DNA of 34,567 nt from JAWAFD01 sp964467175 (lineage in GTDB: Archaea > Micrarchaeota > Micrarchaeia > Anstonellales > J096). A program made the translations under genes and the position numbers. The notes below the pieces were generated by a model. The model was not told the origin of the DNA. It worked only from the letters and a program-made list of their open reading frames with translations, and did not search any database. Below are positions 15,203 to 23,029 of this stretch, one piece after another (position 1 is the first letter of the stretch; each line of letters opens with the position of its first letter). Location: the NCBI GenBank assembly GCA_964467175.1, contig CAYXNY010000041.1, forward strand, positions 1 to 34,567. The letters are read 5' to 3'.

Positions 15203-15943
15203 TCACCCGTAATGTCCGACCCCTTTTTCTTCAATCTCTATATATTTTTTTATTTCTTTCTTCAATTCACTCCTCTCTTTTTCGCTTATCTTTATTCTGC
15301 CTATTTTTTCCGCCCAAAGCGAGAGGGCGTCTGCCATTATCGGCATTATTTTCTCCTTCCCGTAAAAAAACGGCGCGAATGAAAGCAATACCCTCAGCGC
15401 ATATGTATTGTTGCTTTCCCCCAGGATGCTGACCGCTTTTTCCGAGAGCATCTGCGTTTCAAAGCTGTTTACGAGCATGTACCTGGAGAGATGGTAGCTC
15501 ACGAGCTTTATGGAGAACACATCGTCAAATTTCCCCAGCAGGTCGAATGTTTCAAATATTCCATCCAGGCTTCCAGAGTAGTCAAAAACCCTCCTGAATA
15601 TTCCCTGCCTTACCTTATTTGCATCCTCCTCTTTATACCTCGCCTTCATTCCCTCAAAATTGTGGAAATCCCTGTACTCCTTGGCCGAGCAGAGTTTCTC
15701 GTGCAGTATGAACAATATTGTGTTTTTTATAACCTGGTCCTCCTTTTTGTACATCTTCACAAGTGCATATTTAGCGTCCTCTTTTTTTTCGTAGTCCGTG
15801 AATACAGGATAGTTGTAAATTGTTATAATAAGTCTATCTATCTCTTTTATTTTTTCCATCATTTTTGGGTCTGGCGCCGGCTGGACCGGCTGAGTTGCAC
15901 TGCCCGGTTCGTTTTTTATTTCGCCCTCCTTCCTATCCCTCAT
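15203..15943 (-). CDS. Unrecognised helical protein (246 aa)
   Basis: No known family is recognised. After a charged, Pro/Gln-rich N terminus (about 1-30) the protein is predicted almost entirely helical, with repeated helical pairs that look like a HEAT- or TPR-like solenoid. It has no signal peptide or membrane segment. I start at ATG 15943 (MRDRKEGEI), which has a GAGGAG purine stretch just upstream; the earlier start at 15961 is a TTG. It is divergent from rdgB and lies just upstream of tRNA-Thr in the same direction. Confidence 0.65.
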   Translation of the reverse strand: MRDRKEGEIKNEPGSATQPVQPAPDPKMMEKIKEIDRLIITIYNYPVFTDYEKKEDAKYALVKMYKKEDQVIKNTILFILHEKLCSAKEYRDFHNFEGMKARYKEEDANKVRQGIFRRVFDYSGSLDGIFETFDLLGKFDDVFSIKLVSYHLSRYMLVNSFETQMLSEKAVSILGESNNTYALRVLLSFAPFFYGKEKIMPIMADALSLWAEKIGRIKISEKERSELKKEIKKYIEIEEKGVGHYG

Positions 15944-16001
15944 GCAATCTCCTCTTTTCAATCTCTAACTTTTAAAAACACAAAACATTAAAAATCTGCT
16001 C

Positions 16002-16547
16002 ATGCCTGCGCTCATCTTCGTTACCGGGAACAAGGGCAAGTTCAGGGAGGCGAGAGAAATTTTATCAACCGGAGGAATAGAAATAGCCAACAAAAACCTT
16101 CCGATTGAAGAGAAAAGAGGGACGCTTGAAGAGATTGCCGAGGACGCCGCGGAGCAGGCATACGCGAAGCTGAAAACCCCTCTTTTCGTTGAGGACTCAG
16201 GGCTTTTTATACATGCGCTGAACGGGTTCCCGGGGGAATTTTCCGCGTGGGCTTTTAAAAAAATAGGAAACAGAGGCATACTGAAACTCATGGGTGGTGA
16301 GAAAAACAGGCGCGCACATTTCAAATCGGTTGTCGCATATGCAGACAAGAATGGAATAAAACTTTTTGATGGCGTATGCACCGGTGCGATAGCCCGGAAA
16401 GTAAGAGGGACGGGCGGTTTTGGATACGACCCCATCTTTGTCCCTAAAGGAGAAAAATTCACGTTTGCTGAGAGAGAAGATTTAAAAACAGTACTCTCCC
16501 ATAGATATAAATCTCTTAAAAAACTATTAGAATATTTGAAAATTTGA
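16002..16547 (+). CDS. rdgB: XTP/dITP diphosphatase (RdgB/HAM1)
   Basis: House-cleaning pyrophosphatase that hydrolyses (d)ITP and XTP, preventing deaminated purines entering nucleic acids. The 181-aa protein shows FVTGNKGKFREA at the N terminus, VEDSGLFI (metal and base site), GTGGFGYDPIFVP and the C-terminal SHRYKSL. Length is normal. A TTTTAAAAA box centred about 28 bp upstream supports a leaderless start at ATG 16002. It heads a run with S15p, S3Ae and NAC. Confidence 0.95.
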   Translation: MPALIFVTGNKGKFREAREILSTGGIEIANKNLPIEEKRGTLEEIAEDAAEQAYAKLKTPLFVEDSGLFIHALNGFPGEFSAWAFKKIGNRGILKLMGGEKNRRAHFKSVVAYADKNGIKLFDGVCTGAIARKVRGTGGFGYDPIFVPKGEKFTFAEREDLKTVLSHRYKSLKKLLEYLKI

Positions 16548-16577
16548 AAAAAGATAAGAGCATGAAGGTTGGGAAAT

Positions 16578-17027
16578 ATGGCGAGAATGCATTCCAAGAA
16601 AAAAGGAAAGAGCGGAACAAAAAGGCCGAAGAGGAAGGAAAATGCCGAATGGGTTGACAGCGCGGAAGCCAAGAAAACAGCGCAGAGGCTTGCAAAGCAG
16701 GGCGTTCCCCCCGCAAAAATAGGCCTTATCCTGAGGGATCAGTACGGCGTTCCTTCGTTTAGAGCGGCGGCCGGCAAAAAACTTACTGCCTATTTGAGGG
16801 ATGAAGGGCTTTACAAAAAATTCCCAGAAGACCTTCTCCAGCTTTTTAGGAAGGCCGTCCGGATGAGGGAGCATCTGAAAGCAAACAAAAAAGATATCCA
16901 CAACAGAACAAAACTTTCGCATACTGAATCGAAAATCATGCGGTTGCTCAGATATTATAAAAAAATCGGCAGGGTGCCAGCGGACTGGAGGTACGACCCG
17001 GAGCAGGCGGCGCTTTTGATCAGGTGA
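16578..17027 (+). CDS. rps15p: 30S ribosomal protein S15 (archaeal S15p)
   Basis: Small-subunit protein that binds 16S rRNA. The 149-aa protein starts with the archaeal/eukaryotic form MARMHSKKKGKSG and ends with the S15 core LSHTESKIMRLLRYYKKIGRVP. The frame can be extended to a TTG at 16569, but ATG 16578 gives the family-standard start. It is followed 13 bp later by rps3ae. Confidence 0.96.
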   Translation: MARMHSKKKGKSGTKRPKRKENAEWVDSAEAKKTAQRLAKQGVPPAKIGLILRDQYGVPSFRAAAGKKLTAYLRDEGLYKKFPEDLLQLFRKAVRMREHLKANKKDIHNRTKLSHTESKIMRLLRYYKKIGRVPADWRYDPEQAALLIR

Positions 17028-17040
17028 TTGAGGTGATTGA

Positions 17041-17658
17041 ATGGCTGAGAAGAAACCCCCGATGAAATCAGGGAAAAAAGTTGTTGACAAATGGAAGACA
17101 AAACAATGGTACAATGTTGTTGCTCCGGAAGTTTTTGAGGGAAGGGTGGTCGCCGAGATAGTCGCTTCTGAGCCGGACCATCTTCTCAACAGGATCGTTC
17201 CTGTCAACCTCATGGACATAACCGGCAAGATGTCCCAGCAGAATATATATACGACAGTGAAATTCAGAATAACCGAGGTGAAGGGGAACAATGCTTACAC
17301 GAAAATAATAGGCCATGAGCTCGCTCCCGGCTACATTAAAACCCTTGCAAGAAAGGGCAGGAGCATCATCCACTACGTTGTGCCGATGGAGACGAAAGAC
17401 GGGAGGAAGGTTAAGGTAAAGATTGTTGGGGTCACTTTCAGCAAGGTCAGCGCGAACACAAAGAAGAACCTTCGGAATGCTCTCGTGAAGGCAGTGCTCG
17501 AAAACGGAAAGCCCATGGGATACGATGAGCTGATGAAGGAAATAGTGTACGGAAATTTTGCAAACAAGCTATTCTCTGTCGCAAACGCCATAAACGCCAT
17601 GAGAAGGGTGGAAGTCAGGAAAACCGAGCTTGAGGAAACATTTCGGACGGTAGGATAG
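17041..17658 (+). CDS. rps3ae: 30S ribosomal protein S3Ae (eS1)
   Basis: Archaeal/eukaryotic small-subunit protein near the mRNA exit site. The 205-aa protein has the family core (KWKTKQWYNVVAPEVFEG, then IVPVNLMDITGKMSQQ, and GRSIIHYVVPMETKDGRKVKV). A strong Shine-Dalgarno, GAGGTGA, lies about 5 bases before the ATG. It is followed by nac with a 1-bp gap, so the two are almost certainly co-translated. Confidence 0.96.
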   Translation: MAEKKPPMKSGKKVVDKWKTKQWYNVVAPEVFEGRVVAEIVASEPDHLLNRIVPVNLMDITGKMSQQNIYTTVKFRITEVKGNNAYTKIIGHELAPGYIKTLARKGRSIIHYVVPMETKDGRKVKVKIVGVTFSKVSANTKKNLRNALVKAVLENGKPMGYDELMKEIVYGNFANKLFSVANAINAMRRVEVRKTELEETFRTVG

Positions 17659-17659
17659 C

Positions 17660-17986
17660 ATGATGCCGAACATGGACCCTAAGCAGATGGCTAAACTGAT
17701 GAAGCAGATGGGGATAAACACGAATGAGATAAGGGCAAAGGAAGTCGTGATCGAAACAGAGGATAAAAAAATAGTAATAGAGAACCCGCAGGTCGTTGAA
17801 ATTTCCATGCAGGGCCAAAAAAGCTACCAGATCTCCGGGACGGTAAAAGAGGAAGAAAAACTTTTTTCAGAAGAGGATGTTCGGATGGTCGCCGAGCAGG
17901 CGAACTGCACCCCGGCGGAAGCTGCGAAAGCCCTCAAAGAAACAAATGGGGACATTGCGGAAGCGATAATACGGCTGCAAAAATAG
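17660..17986 (+). CDS. nac: Nascent polypeptide-associated complex protein (archaeal NAC)
   Basis: Ribosome-associated chaperone that contacts nascent chains; the archaeal form is a homodimer. The 108-aa protein has a Met-rich N terminus (MDPKQMAKLMKQMGI), a NAC domain (IRAKEVVIETEDKKIVIENP, then YQISGTV) and a C-terminal UBA domain (SEEDVRMVAEQANCTPAEAA, then NGDIAEAIIRL). It directly follows rps3ae. Confidence 0.95.
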   Translation: MMPNMDPKQMAKLMKQMGINTNEIRAKEVVIETEDKKIVIENPQVVEISMQGQKSYQISGTVKEEEKLFSEEDVRMVAEQANCTPAEAAKALKETNGDIAEAIIRLQK

Positions 17987-18023
17987 TATGAGCAGGATGA
18001 TATTTCAAAACCCGCAGGGGAGA

Positions 18024-18037
18024 TTTTTTAAAATATT
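18024..18037 (+). promoter_or_regulatory. TATA box of tRNA-Ile
   Basis: An AT-only box (TTTTTTAAAATATT) is centred about 29 bp before the first base of the tRNA-Ile gene, the expected place for an archaeal tRNA promoter. Confidence 0.5.
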
Positions 18038-18059
18038 CTATGATAGATAATAGAGCTGA

Positions 18060-18179
18060 GGGCCTGTAGCTCAGCCCGGTCAGAGCGTTCGACTGATAGA
18101 ACCCTTTTTGCTCGCGCAAAAAGCGTTTCATCGGAAAACGGAGATCGAAAGGTCCTGGGTTCAAATCCCAGCAGGCCCA
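18060..18179 (+). tRNA. tRNA-Ile (GAU) with a 45-nt intron
   Basis: The exons give a 75-nt cloverleaf: acceptor GGGCCTG/CAGGCCC, D stem GCTC/GAGC, anticodon stem TTCGA/TCGAA, T stem CTGGG/CCCAG with loop TTCAAAT, and discriminator A. The anticodon GAT is at 18095-18097. Placing the splice at the canonical 37/38 position removes 18099-18143 (45 nt) and leaves the normal loop CTGATAA. The intron contains an 8-bp hairpin (CTTTTTGC/GCAAAAAG). The bulge-helix-bulge is imperfect: three of four central pairs form, and A35 meets an A. CCA is not encoded. Confidence 0.92.
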
Positions 18180-18199
18180 TTGAAAATTTTATCCATCCT

Positions 18200-18274
18200 T
18201 TACCTTACCATGATATAGGCGAGAATGAGCACGACTCCGACAAGCCCGATATAGAAAATAATTTCCTCTGGCAT
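18200..18274 (-). CDS. Possible 24-aa single-helix membrane peptide
   Basis: A short open frame encodes MPEEIIFYIGLVGVVLILAY followed by four more residues (IMVR) and a TAA stop. It has an acidic N terminus, one clear hydrophobic helix of about 17 residues and a basic end, so it would sit in the membrane with a predictable topology. An AT-rich box (ATTAATAAAAAC, minus strand, about 18296-18307) is 25-28 bp before the ATG, as for other leaderless genes here. Nothing else explains the gap between tRNA-Ile and the nuclease gene. There is no homology evidence and such a short frame could be chance. Confidence 0.35.
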   Translation of the reverse strand: MPEEIIFYIGLVGVVLILAYIMVR

Positions 18275-18311
18275 GAATAATTTTTAAACACTTGTTTTTA
18301 TTAATCTTTTG

Positions 18312-19415
18312 ATGAAAGTTGCGATAGTCGGGGATACGCATTTTGGGTATTACAGGTTTGAAGAGGACGGCTACAGACAGGGAGAGCAGGCGCTCCTGAA
18401 AGCCGCAGAAATGGCCGATATGATAGTGCACACAGGAGACATGTTCGATGCGGTGGTTCCGAAGTTTGAGGTTATACGACGCGTTCTGGATATACTTAAA
18501 AAAATAAAAAAACCAATTTTTGCAATCCACGGAAACCATGAGAGAAGAACAAGGGGCCAGACCAATGTTCTGAAAATTTTGGATTCCGCGGGCCTGCTTA
18601 AATACCTTCACAATGAAGTAGCTTCATTTGGAAATGTTTCCATCCTTGGGGTAGGAAGCATTCCGGAGGATATGGCTGTGGATGGGATACAGAAATCGGT
18701 TTCCATCAACATAGAAAAAATGAATGGGTTCAGAATACTTGCAATCCACCAGATGATAGCAGGCGTGGGCTACGGAGGATATGAGCTGGACCTGGATTTT
18801 GTTGAAAAGCTTCCCTTTGACCTGATAGTAAACGGCCACATGCACAAGGCAGGAGTTTTTATGAACGGAAAACTCATCATCCCAGGGAGCACCGTAGTTA
18901 CCCAGCTGAGAGAAGATGAATCAGATAAAAAGGGGTTCTATATATACGATACTGAAGCCAGAAAAGCCGAGTTCGTAGAAATATCCGCCAGGCCCTTCTT
19001 CATTGAAAAGATAGAATTCAGAGGGGAGGGGGTAGAAGAGGCGAGGAAAAAAATACTTGAGGCGTTTGAAAAAATAAAAAAGCAGAACCACAACGCGATA
19101 GTTAAAATAAAGCTGACCGGAAGCTTAAGGGAAGGGCTTAGGCCCAGCGATTTTTCGTTTGATTCCATCAATGACCTTTTTGTGCAGAACGACATGGAGG
19201 AAAAGACTCTCGCGGAGAGGATAAAGGGCATACAGGAGGTCAGGCAGGAGAAAATGAGCGTAAGGGAGAGGATTTTGAGCGAGATATCGAAACAGCTGGA
19301 TGGAAAAATACGTTTTTCCCCTTCAGAAATGTTCGAGCTTCTTTCCGAGGATCCGGAGAGGGCTTATGAAAAAATATTAAAAGAGGCAAAAGAGGATATA
19401 GAACCGGAGGGATAA
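18312..19415 (+). CDS. Mre11/SbcD-like DNA repair metallophosphoesterase
   Basis: Calcineurin-type phosphoesterase. The metal motifs appear in order: GDTHFG near the N terminus, HTGDMFD, IHGNHE, AIHQM and NGHMHK, followed by a capping region (about 215-290) and a helical tail. This matches Mre11/SbcD nucleases, which process DNA ends with Rad50/SbcC. No Rad50-like ATPase is in the window, so the partner is elsewhere or the protein acts alone. At 367 aa it is in the normal range. I start at ATG 18312; a TTG lies one codon earlier. A TTTTTAAAC box is centred 27 bp upstream. Confidence 0.85.
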   Translation: MKVAIVGDTHFGYYRFEEDGYRQGEQALLKAAEMADMIVHTGDMFDAVVPKFEVIRRVLDILKKIKKPIFAIHGNHERRTRGQTNVLKILDSAGLLKYLHNEVASFGNVSILGVGSIPEDMAVDGIQKSVSINIEKMNGFRILAIHQMIAGVGYGGYELDLDFVEKLPFDLIVNGHMHKAGVFMNGKLIIPGSTVVTQLREDESDKKGFYIYDTEARKAEFVEISARPFFIEKIEFRGEGVEEARKKILEAFEKIKKQNHNAIVKIKLTGSLREGLRPSDFSFDSINDLFVQNDMEEKTLAERIKGIQEVRQEKMSVRERILSEISKQLDGKIRFSPSEMFELLSEDPERAYEKILKEAKEDIEPEG

Positions 19416-19418
19416 AAA

Positions 19419-20135
19419 ATGATTGGTGTGATCGGAGGGTCTGGTTTTTATGAGCTGGCCAAGGATGTTAAGCGTCAGAAAGTCCCGACTCCTTACGGAA
19501 GCGTTTTTGTTTCAGTAGCGGAGATAGACGGAAAAGAGGTTGCGTTCATCCCTAGGCACGGTGATAACCATTCCATTCCTCCGCACAAGGTGAATTATAG
19601 GGCGAACGTTTGGGCTTTGGAGCAGCTGGGGGCGACCGCCGCTTTCACAACATACGCATCCGGAATAATATCAAAATATAAGCCCGGCGACCTTATTCTT
19701 CTCGAGGATTTCATAAGCTTTTTCGCCCATGAAACGTTCTTTGATAGTTTTGAAGACGGCCCGCACCATACAGATGTCAGCGAGCCGTTCAGCAAGGAGC
19801 TGATGGAATACGCAGAAGAGGCTGCGGCCATTCATGCTATCGGACTTAAGAAAGGCGGCGTTATCGCAACAACAATAGGGCCGAGGTTTGAAACTCCCGC
19901 CGAAGTAAAGGCTTTGAAAAAAATGGGCGCAAACCTCGTCTGCATGACGGCCGGGCATGAGGTTCCGCTTTTTACCGAGGCAGAGATTCCTTTGGTCAGC
20001 ATAGCAGTAGGAACTAATCTTGCCGCAGGTCTTTCCGGCCACAGGCTTACACACCAAGAGGTTGTTGATATGATGATAAAGAAAAGAGAAGAGGTAAAGC
20101 TTATATTAAAAGAGTTTGTGAAGTTTATTGACTGA
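19419..20135 (+). CDS. mtnP: S-methyl-5'-thioadenosine (or -inosine) phosphorylase
   Basis: Purine nucleoside phosphorylase family 2 member that splits MTA or MTI into base and 5-methylthioribose-1-phosphate. The 238-aa protein has GVIGGSGFY, FIPRHGDNHSIPPHKVNYRAN, TIGPRFETPAE and the base-site region CMTAGHE, then VGTNLAAG. Human MTAP has Asp in the matching TD motif for adenine; Asn here (TN) is the residue of 6-oxopurine phosphorylases, suggesting hypoxanthine- or guanine-type substrates such as MTI. It follows the Mre11-like gene by 3 bp and precedes the PRTase-like gene. Confidence 0.88.
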   Translation: MIGVIGGSGFYELAKDVKRQKVPTPYGSVFVSVAEIDGKEVAFIPRHGDNHSIPPHKVNYRANVWALEQLGATAAFTTYASGIISKYKPGDLILLEDFISFFAHETFFDSFEDGPHHTDVSEPFSKELMEYAEEAAAIHAIGLKKGGVIATTIGPRFETPAEVKALKKMGANLVCMTAGHEVPLFTEAEIPLVSIAVGTNLAAGLSGHRLTHQEVVDMMIKKREEVKLILKEFVKFID

Positions 20136-20150
20136 TAAACGGTCTTTTGT

Positions 20151-20159
20151 GGGGGGGGG
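20151..20159 (+). promoter_or_regulatory. G9 tract acting as ribosome binding site of the PRTase-like gene
   Basis: Nine consecutive G bases, followed by TAGT and then the ATG at 20164, occupy the Shine-Dalgarno position. Such a run is far from the GGTGA and GAGGTGA sites used by neighbouring genes, and its length could vary by slippage. Confidence 0.45.
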
Positions 20160-20163
20160 TAGT

Positions 20164-21090
20164 ATGATTCTTGAAGCTAGGGAAAGGAAATACAGGCTTT
20201 ATAGGATAAGAAAAGCTGACCTGCCAACGAACACCTACATCTTCTGTTCCAACGCTTCCCGCAAGATTCTTTACAACCCGCATACAGCCGGAAAAACGCT
20301 TCAAGAAAGAATGGAAGGGCTGAGCGATATTTTTGTAGATATAGCTGCAAAAAAGGCTTTGAAAGGGCTCAATTTTGAAAATGTTGTAGAGCTGGTCCTG
20401 CTTACCGGCGGCTTATACTATAATATAGCAAGAGGGTTTAGAAAAGCATACGGGTACGCGCTTCCCCAATGCTTCTTGGGAATAAAACGCCATAAGGTCG
20501 AAGGAACAGAAGGCGAGTTTCAAGCTGTTTCTACATATGAAAATTTTGAATCCCTCCCAAAAAATCCAGCTGCCATAATTGGAGATACTATAGCTACCGG
20601 GTCCACGCTCGTCACCGCCATCGAACATCTTGAAAAAGCGTTGGAGGAAAGCAACGAGAAGCTGAGTAGGCTGGTGATATGCTCGCTTGCATGCTCAACA
20701 GAGGGCGCGAGAAGAATAAGAAAAATTGAGGAGAGAATGAAAAAAACAAACGAGGACCTTGATGTTTTCCTCATTGTTGCCGAGCAATTCTTCCATTTAA
20801 TGCCCGATGGAACCGACCTGCGTTTTCTCAGAGAAGACAGCCTGATGCCGGATGAGACGAGGGAGTATACCCTAAAAAAATACGGAGAATTTCTCGGAAG
20901 GGAGATGAAATGCGCAGTATTCGATTGGGGTACGAGGTGCAAGAACCCAAAAAAGCATTATATGGAATTCCTTGAATTTGGAGAAGAAATACTAAAAAAT
21001 CCAATGGCGGATGAAAAAGCGAAAAAAGAGATAAACAGGATGATTTCTGAAGCAAGGGCAGAGATGAAGATTTTCAAAAGAAGGTTTTAA
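20164..21090 (+). CDS. Phosphoribosyltransferase-like protein
   Basis: The 308-aa protein contains a type I PRTase PRPP-binding loop, AAIIGDTIATGSTLVTAI (137-154; canonical form hydrophobic-D-D/T-x-x-x-T/S-G-x-T). The rest is divergent and longer than a simple salvage PRTase (about 180-230 aa). The N terminus (EARERKYRLYRIRKAD) and the charged helical C terminus (about 225-308, with Cys-containing DWGTRC) are unfamiliar. The most likely role is recovery of a free base to a nucleotide, given the phosphorylase immediately upstream, but the base cannot be read from the sequence. I start at ATG 20164; the frame is open to a TTG at 20128 inside mtnP. Confidence 0.7.
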   Translation: MILEARERKYRLYRIRKADLPTNTYIFCSNASRKILYNPHTAGKTLQERMEGLSDIFVDIAAKKALKGLNFENVVELVLLTGGLYYNIARGFRKAYGYALPQCFLGIKRHKVEGTEGEFQAVSTYENFESLPKNPAAIIGDTIATGSTLVTAIEHLEKALEESNEKLSRLVICSLACSTEGARRIRKIEERMKKTNEDLDVFLIVAEQFFHLMPDGTDLRFLREDSLMPDETREYTLKKYGEFLGREMKCAVFDWGTRCKNPKKHYMEFLEFGEEILKNPMADEKAKKEINRMISEARAEMKIFKRRF

Positions 21091-21093
21091 TTT

Positions 21094-22131
21094 CTATTTT
21101 CTATTCAGCAATTTTGCGATCTCTCCAAATGTCCTTGCCGCTATCCTAAGGGTATTGTTTTCAGCTTCGCTTGCGGCTTTCTTTTCCTCTTCTGTTTCTG
21201 CGAATGATTTTCCAGGTATCGCGCCAACCGCCGCTATAACAAGGCCGCTGTGGACCGTTATTCCCTCCCTTCGGAATTCTGATGCAATAACATCTATCAT
21301 CATCTCTTCCATTTCGGTGCTTACTATTCCGTAATCATCCCTTAGCTTGGCGAATTCCTCTTCCCCCATTTCAGCATAAAGAGAATCCTTTGTGAAGTTT
21401 GGCCCTACTACAATGTTATCCAGCCCAAGGCTTTTCGCTGCTTTTTTGAGATACTCGATAAGCTCTTTCGAACATTCTGTTTTCAGATATCGTCGGTCGT
21501 TGCTTATGCTCAAACCTTGGTTTTCAGCCACGGCTTCCATCAGGTCTATTCCTGCGAAACTCAATTTTGAAAGGGCGGATTGCATAATAGCGCCTACTAA
21601 ACCATAGCTTTCGTTTGCTATGACTATGTCTCCTATGGAAACTTTTGCTTTTGAAGGAGAGAAGCTGTTAACCCCTCCGCATGTTCCTGCGCGGACAACA
21701 TAAATTCCATTGCTCTTTATCCATCTGCCATTTAGGTTATACCCATCTTCTCTTGTGAAATAAAGCGCTTCTTTCAAGTTTATCTGAGTCGCTGGGCAAC
21801 CCATCTGAGTTTCAACAACCGATAGCGGAACAGGAAATCCATCATGCTCCACCACTCCAATGAGCATGGAAATTCTTCCATAGGCTTCCAACCCAAACCT
21901 TGCGAGTGCTTCTTCATCTAAAAAAATCGGGTTCTTCATCCCCAATACATATACTGCCTTTTTTACCCTGACCCGGCTTCCAACCGCTATCATAAACGGA
22001 GGAAGCATTCCCTCATTGTCCTTTAGGTAAGGAATATCCTTCCATTTTTCCAGTTCGTGGAGATGGCCGACTGCCGTATGTATTCCGAGCGGTTTAAGCC
22101 GCTCCTTCCCCTTAATCCTCTCTTCTGACAT
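21094..22131 (-). CDS. Nucleoside phosphorylase (PNP/UDP family), uridine phosphorylase-like
   Basis: The 345-aa protein belongs to the PNP_UDP_1 fold. It has VVRAGTCGGVN followed by IGDIVIANES (phosphate site region), GIVSTEMEEMMI (ribose-binding Glu with Met) and HSGLVIAAVGAIPGKSF. It is longer than bacterial uridine phosphorylase (about 250 aa) because of an extended N terminus and an insertion around 120-135. It would release a base and (deoxy)ribose-1-phosphate from nucleosides. The base preference is not clear. It converges on the PRTase-like gene with a 3-bp gap. Confidence 0.8.
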   Translation of the reverse strand: MSEERIKGKERLKPLGIHTAVGHLHELEKWKDIPYLKDNEGMLPPFMIAVGSRVRVKKAVYVLGMKNPIFLDEEALARFGLEAYGRISMLIGVVEHDGFPVPLSVVETQMGCPATQINLKEALYFTREDGYNLNGRWIKSNGIYVVRAGTCGGVNSFSPSKAKVSIGDIVIANESYGLVGAIMQSALSKLSFAGIDLMEAVAENQGLSISNDRRYLKTECSKELIEYLKKAAKSLGLDNIVVGPNFTKDSLYAEMGEEEFAKLRDDYGIVSTEMEEMMIDVIASEFRREGITVHSGLVIAAVGAIPGKSFAETEEEKKAASEAENNTLRIAARTFGEIAKLLNRK

Positions 22132-22188
22132 ATAAACACCTTATATATAACTAACCCCAATAGCTTAAAAATCTGCTTGCGTGAACGC

Positions 22189-22953
22189 TTAAAACCTTCC
22201 TGTTTTCCAAAAAACTTTTGCTCTCTCTTTTATCTTCTCTGCGTACTCTGGCTTTACTCTCCTTCTTTTAAAAGAAAAATCAAGGAGGGTAAGTAGCTCG
22301 TCCTCTTCAATTCTATACCGCCCGTATTCTTTCAGCATGCTTCTAACGAAGTACGGGCTTTCTTGCTCATCGGCTTTCGGGTTTAGTTTCATTTTCCATA
22401 TTTTTTCTTTTAGCGCGTCATCCTTGATGTCAGAAATTTTTTTTGTTGCGCACACTTTATACACATCCCTTAAAATAAGCATAAAAAGATAATCCTCGTT
22501 GAAAATTTTTCTTGCATTTTCTATTAACCTTTCTCCCTCCTCGTTAGTTTTTAAGATGAGAAGCTGCTGCGACAACCCGCATATTTCGTGCGTAAGCAAA
22601 ACATTTGAAAGCATCTGAACATGCAGAACTTCTTCTTTTAATTCTTCGGGAACATTCACCTCGCTTTTGCTCAAAATAAATATATCTATATCTGTAATAT
22701 CGTGAGGATTGTCCATTCTGTAAACACTGCTTCCGTATATATACGCAGCCTTTATCTCTTTGTTCTTCAAGACCTCGCAGAGCCAGAGGTAAAATCCTAT
22801 CCAGTTGTTGTGAAGCCCTCCTATTGGCGAAAGGCTTCCATAAAGCCGTTCTATAATCCCTATAAATTTATCAATAACTATAGTCGGTTCTATCTTCAGC
22901 TCCTCGTAGTACTTTGCAGGCGGAATGTAGCTGAATATGGGAATGGTTTCCAT
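22189..22953 (-). CDS. Nucleotidyltransferase-fold protein (NTase superfamily)
   Basis: The 254-aa protein contains a polymerase-beta-like NTase motif: YIYGSSVYRMDNPHDITDIDIFIL, with GSS at 74-76 and the metal Asp residues 88 and 90. A helical C-terminal half (about 130-254) follows. The N terminus is an extended segment of about 65 residues before the motif. The protein could be a stand-alone NTase of the minimal (MNT) type or a tRNA- or antibiotic-modifying relative; there is no HEPN partner gene beside it. A TTTTTAAACC box lies about 28 bp upstream. Confidence 0.65.
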   Translation of the reverse strand: METIPIFSYIPPAKYYEELKIEPTIVIDKFIGIIERLYGSLSPIGGLHNNWIGFYLWLCEVLKNKEIKAAYIYGSSVYRMDNPHDITDIDIFILSKSEVNVPEELKEEVLHVQMLSNVLLTHEICGLSQQLLILKTNEEGERLIENARKIFNEDYLFMLILRDVYKVCATKKISDIKDDALKEKIWKMKLNPKADEQESPYFVRSMLKEYGRYRIEEDELLTLLDFSFKRRRVKPEYAEKIKERAKVFWKTGRF

Positions 22954-23029
22954 AAGTGTATTAGTGTGTAAAAAGGTTTAAAAATATGTATGGAGTTAGG
23001 ATTAAAAAGAATTATCCTGAAATTCCATT

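Noticed and set aside
18312..19415. Mre11-Rad50-HerA-NurA repair operon
   Set aside because: No Rad50, HerA or NurA gene is adjacent; the next gene is mtnP.
22189..22953. HEPN-MNT toxin-antitoxin pair
   Set aside because: Only the NTase-like protein is present; no neighbouring HEPN gene is visible.
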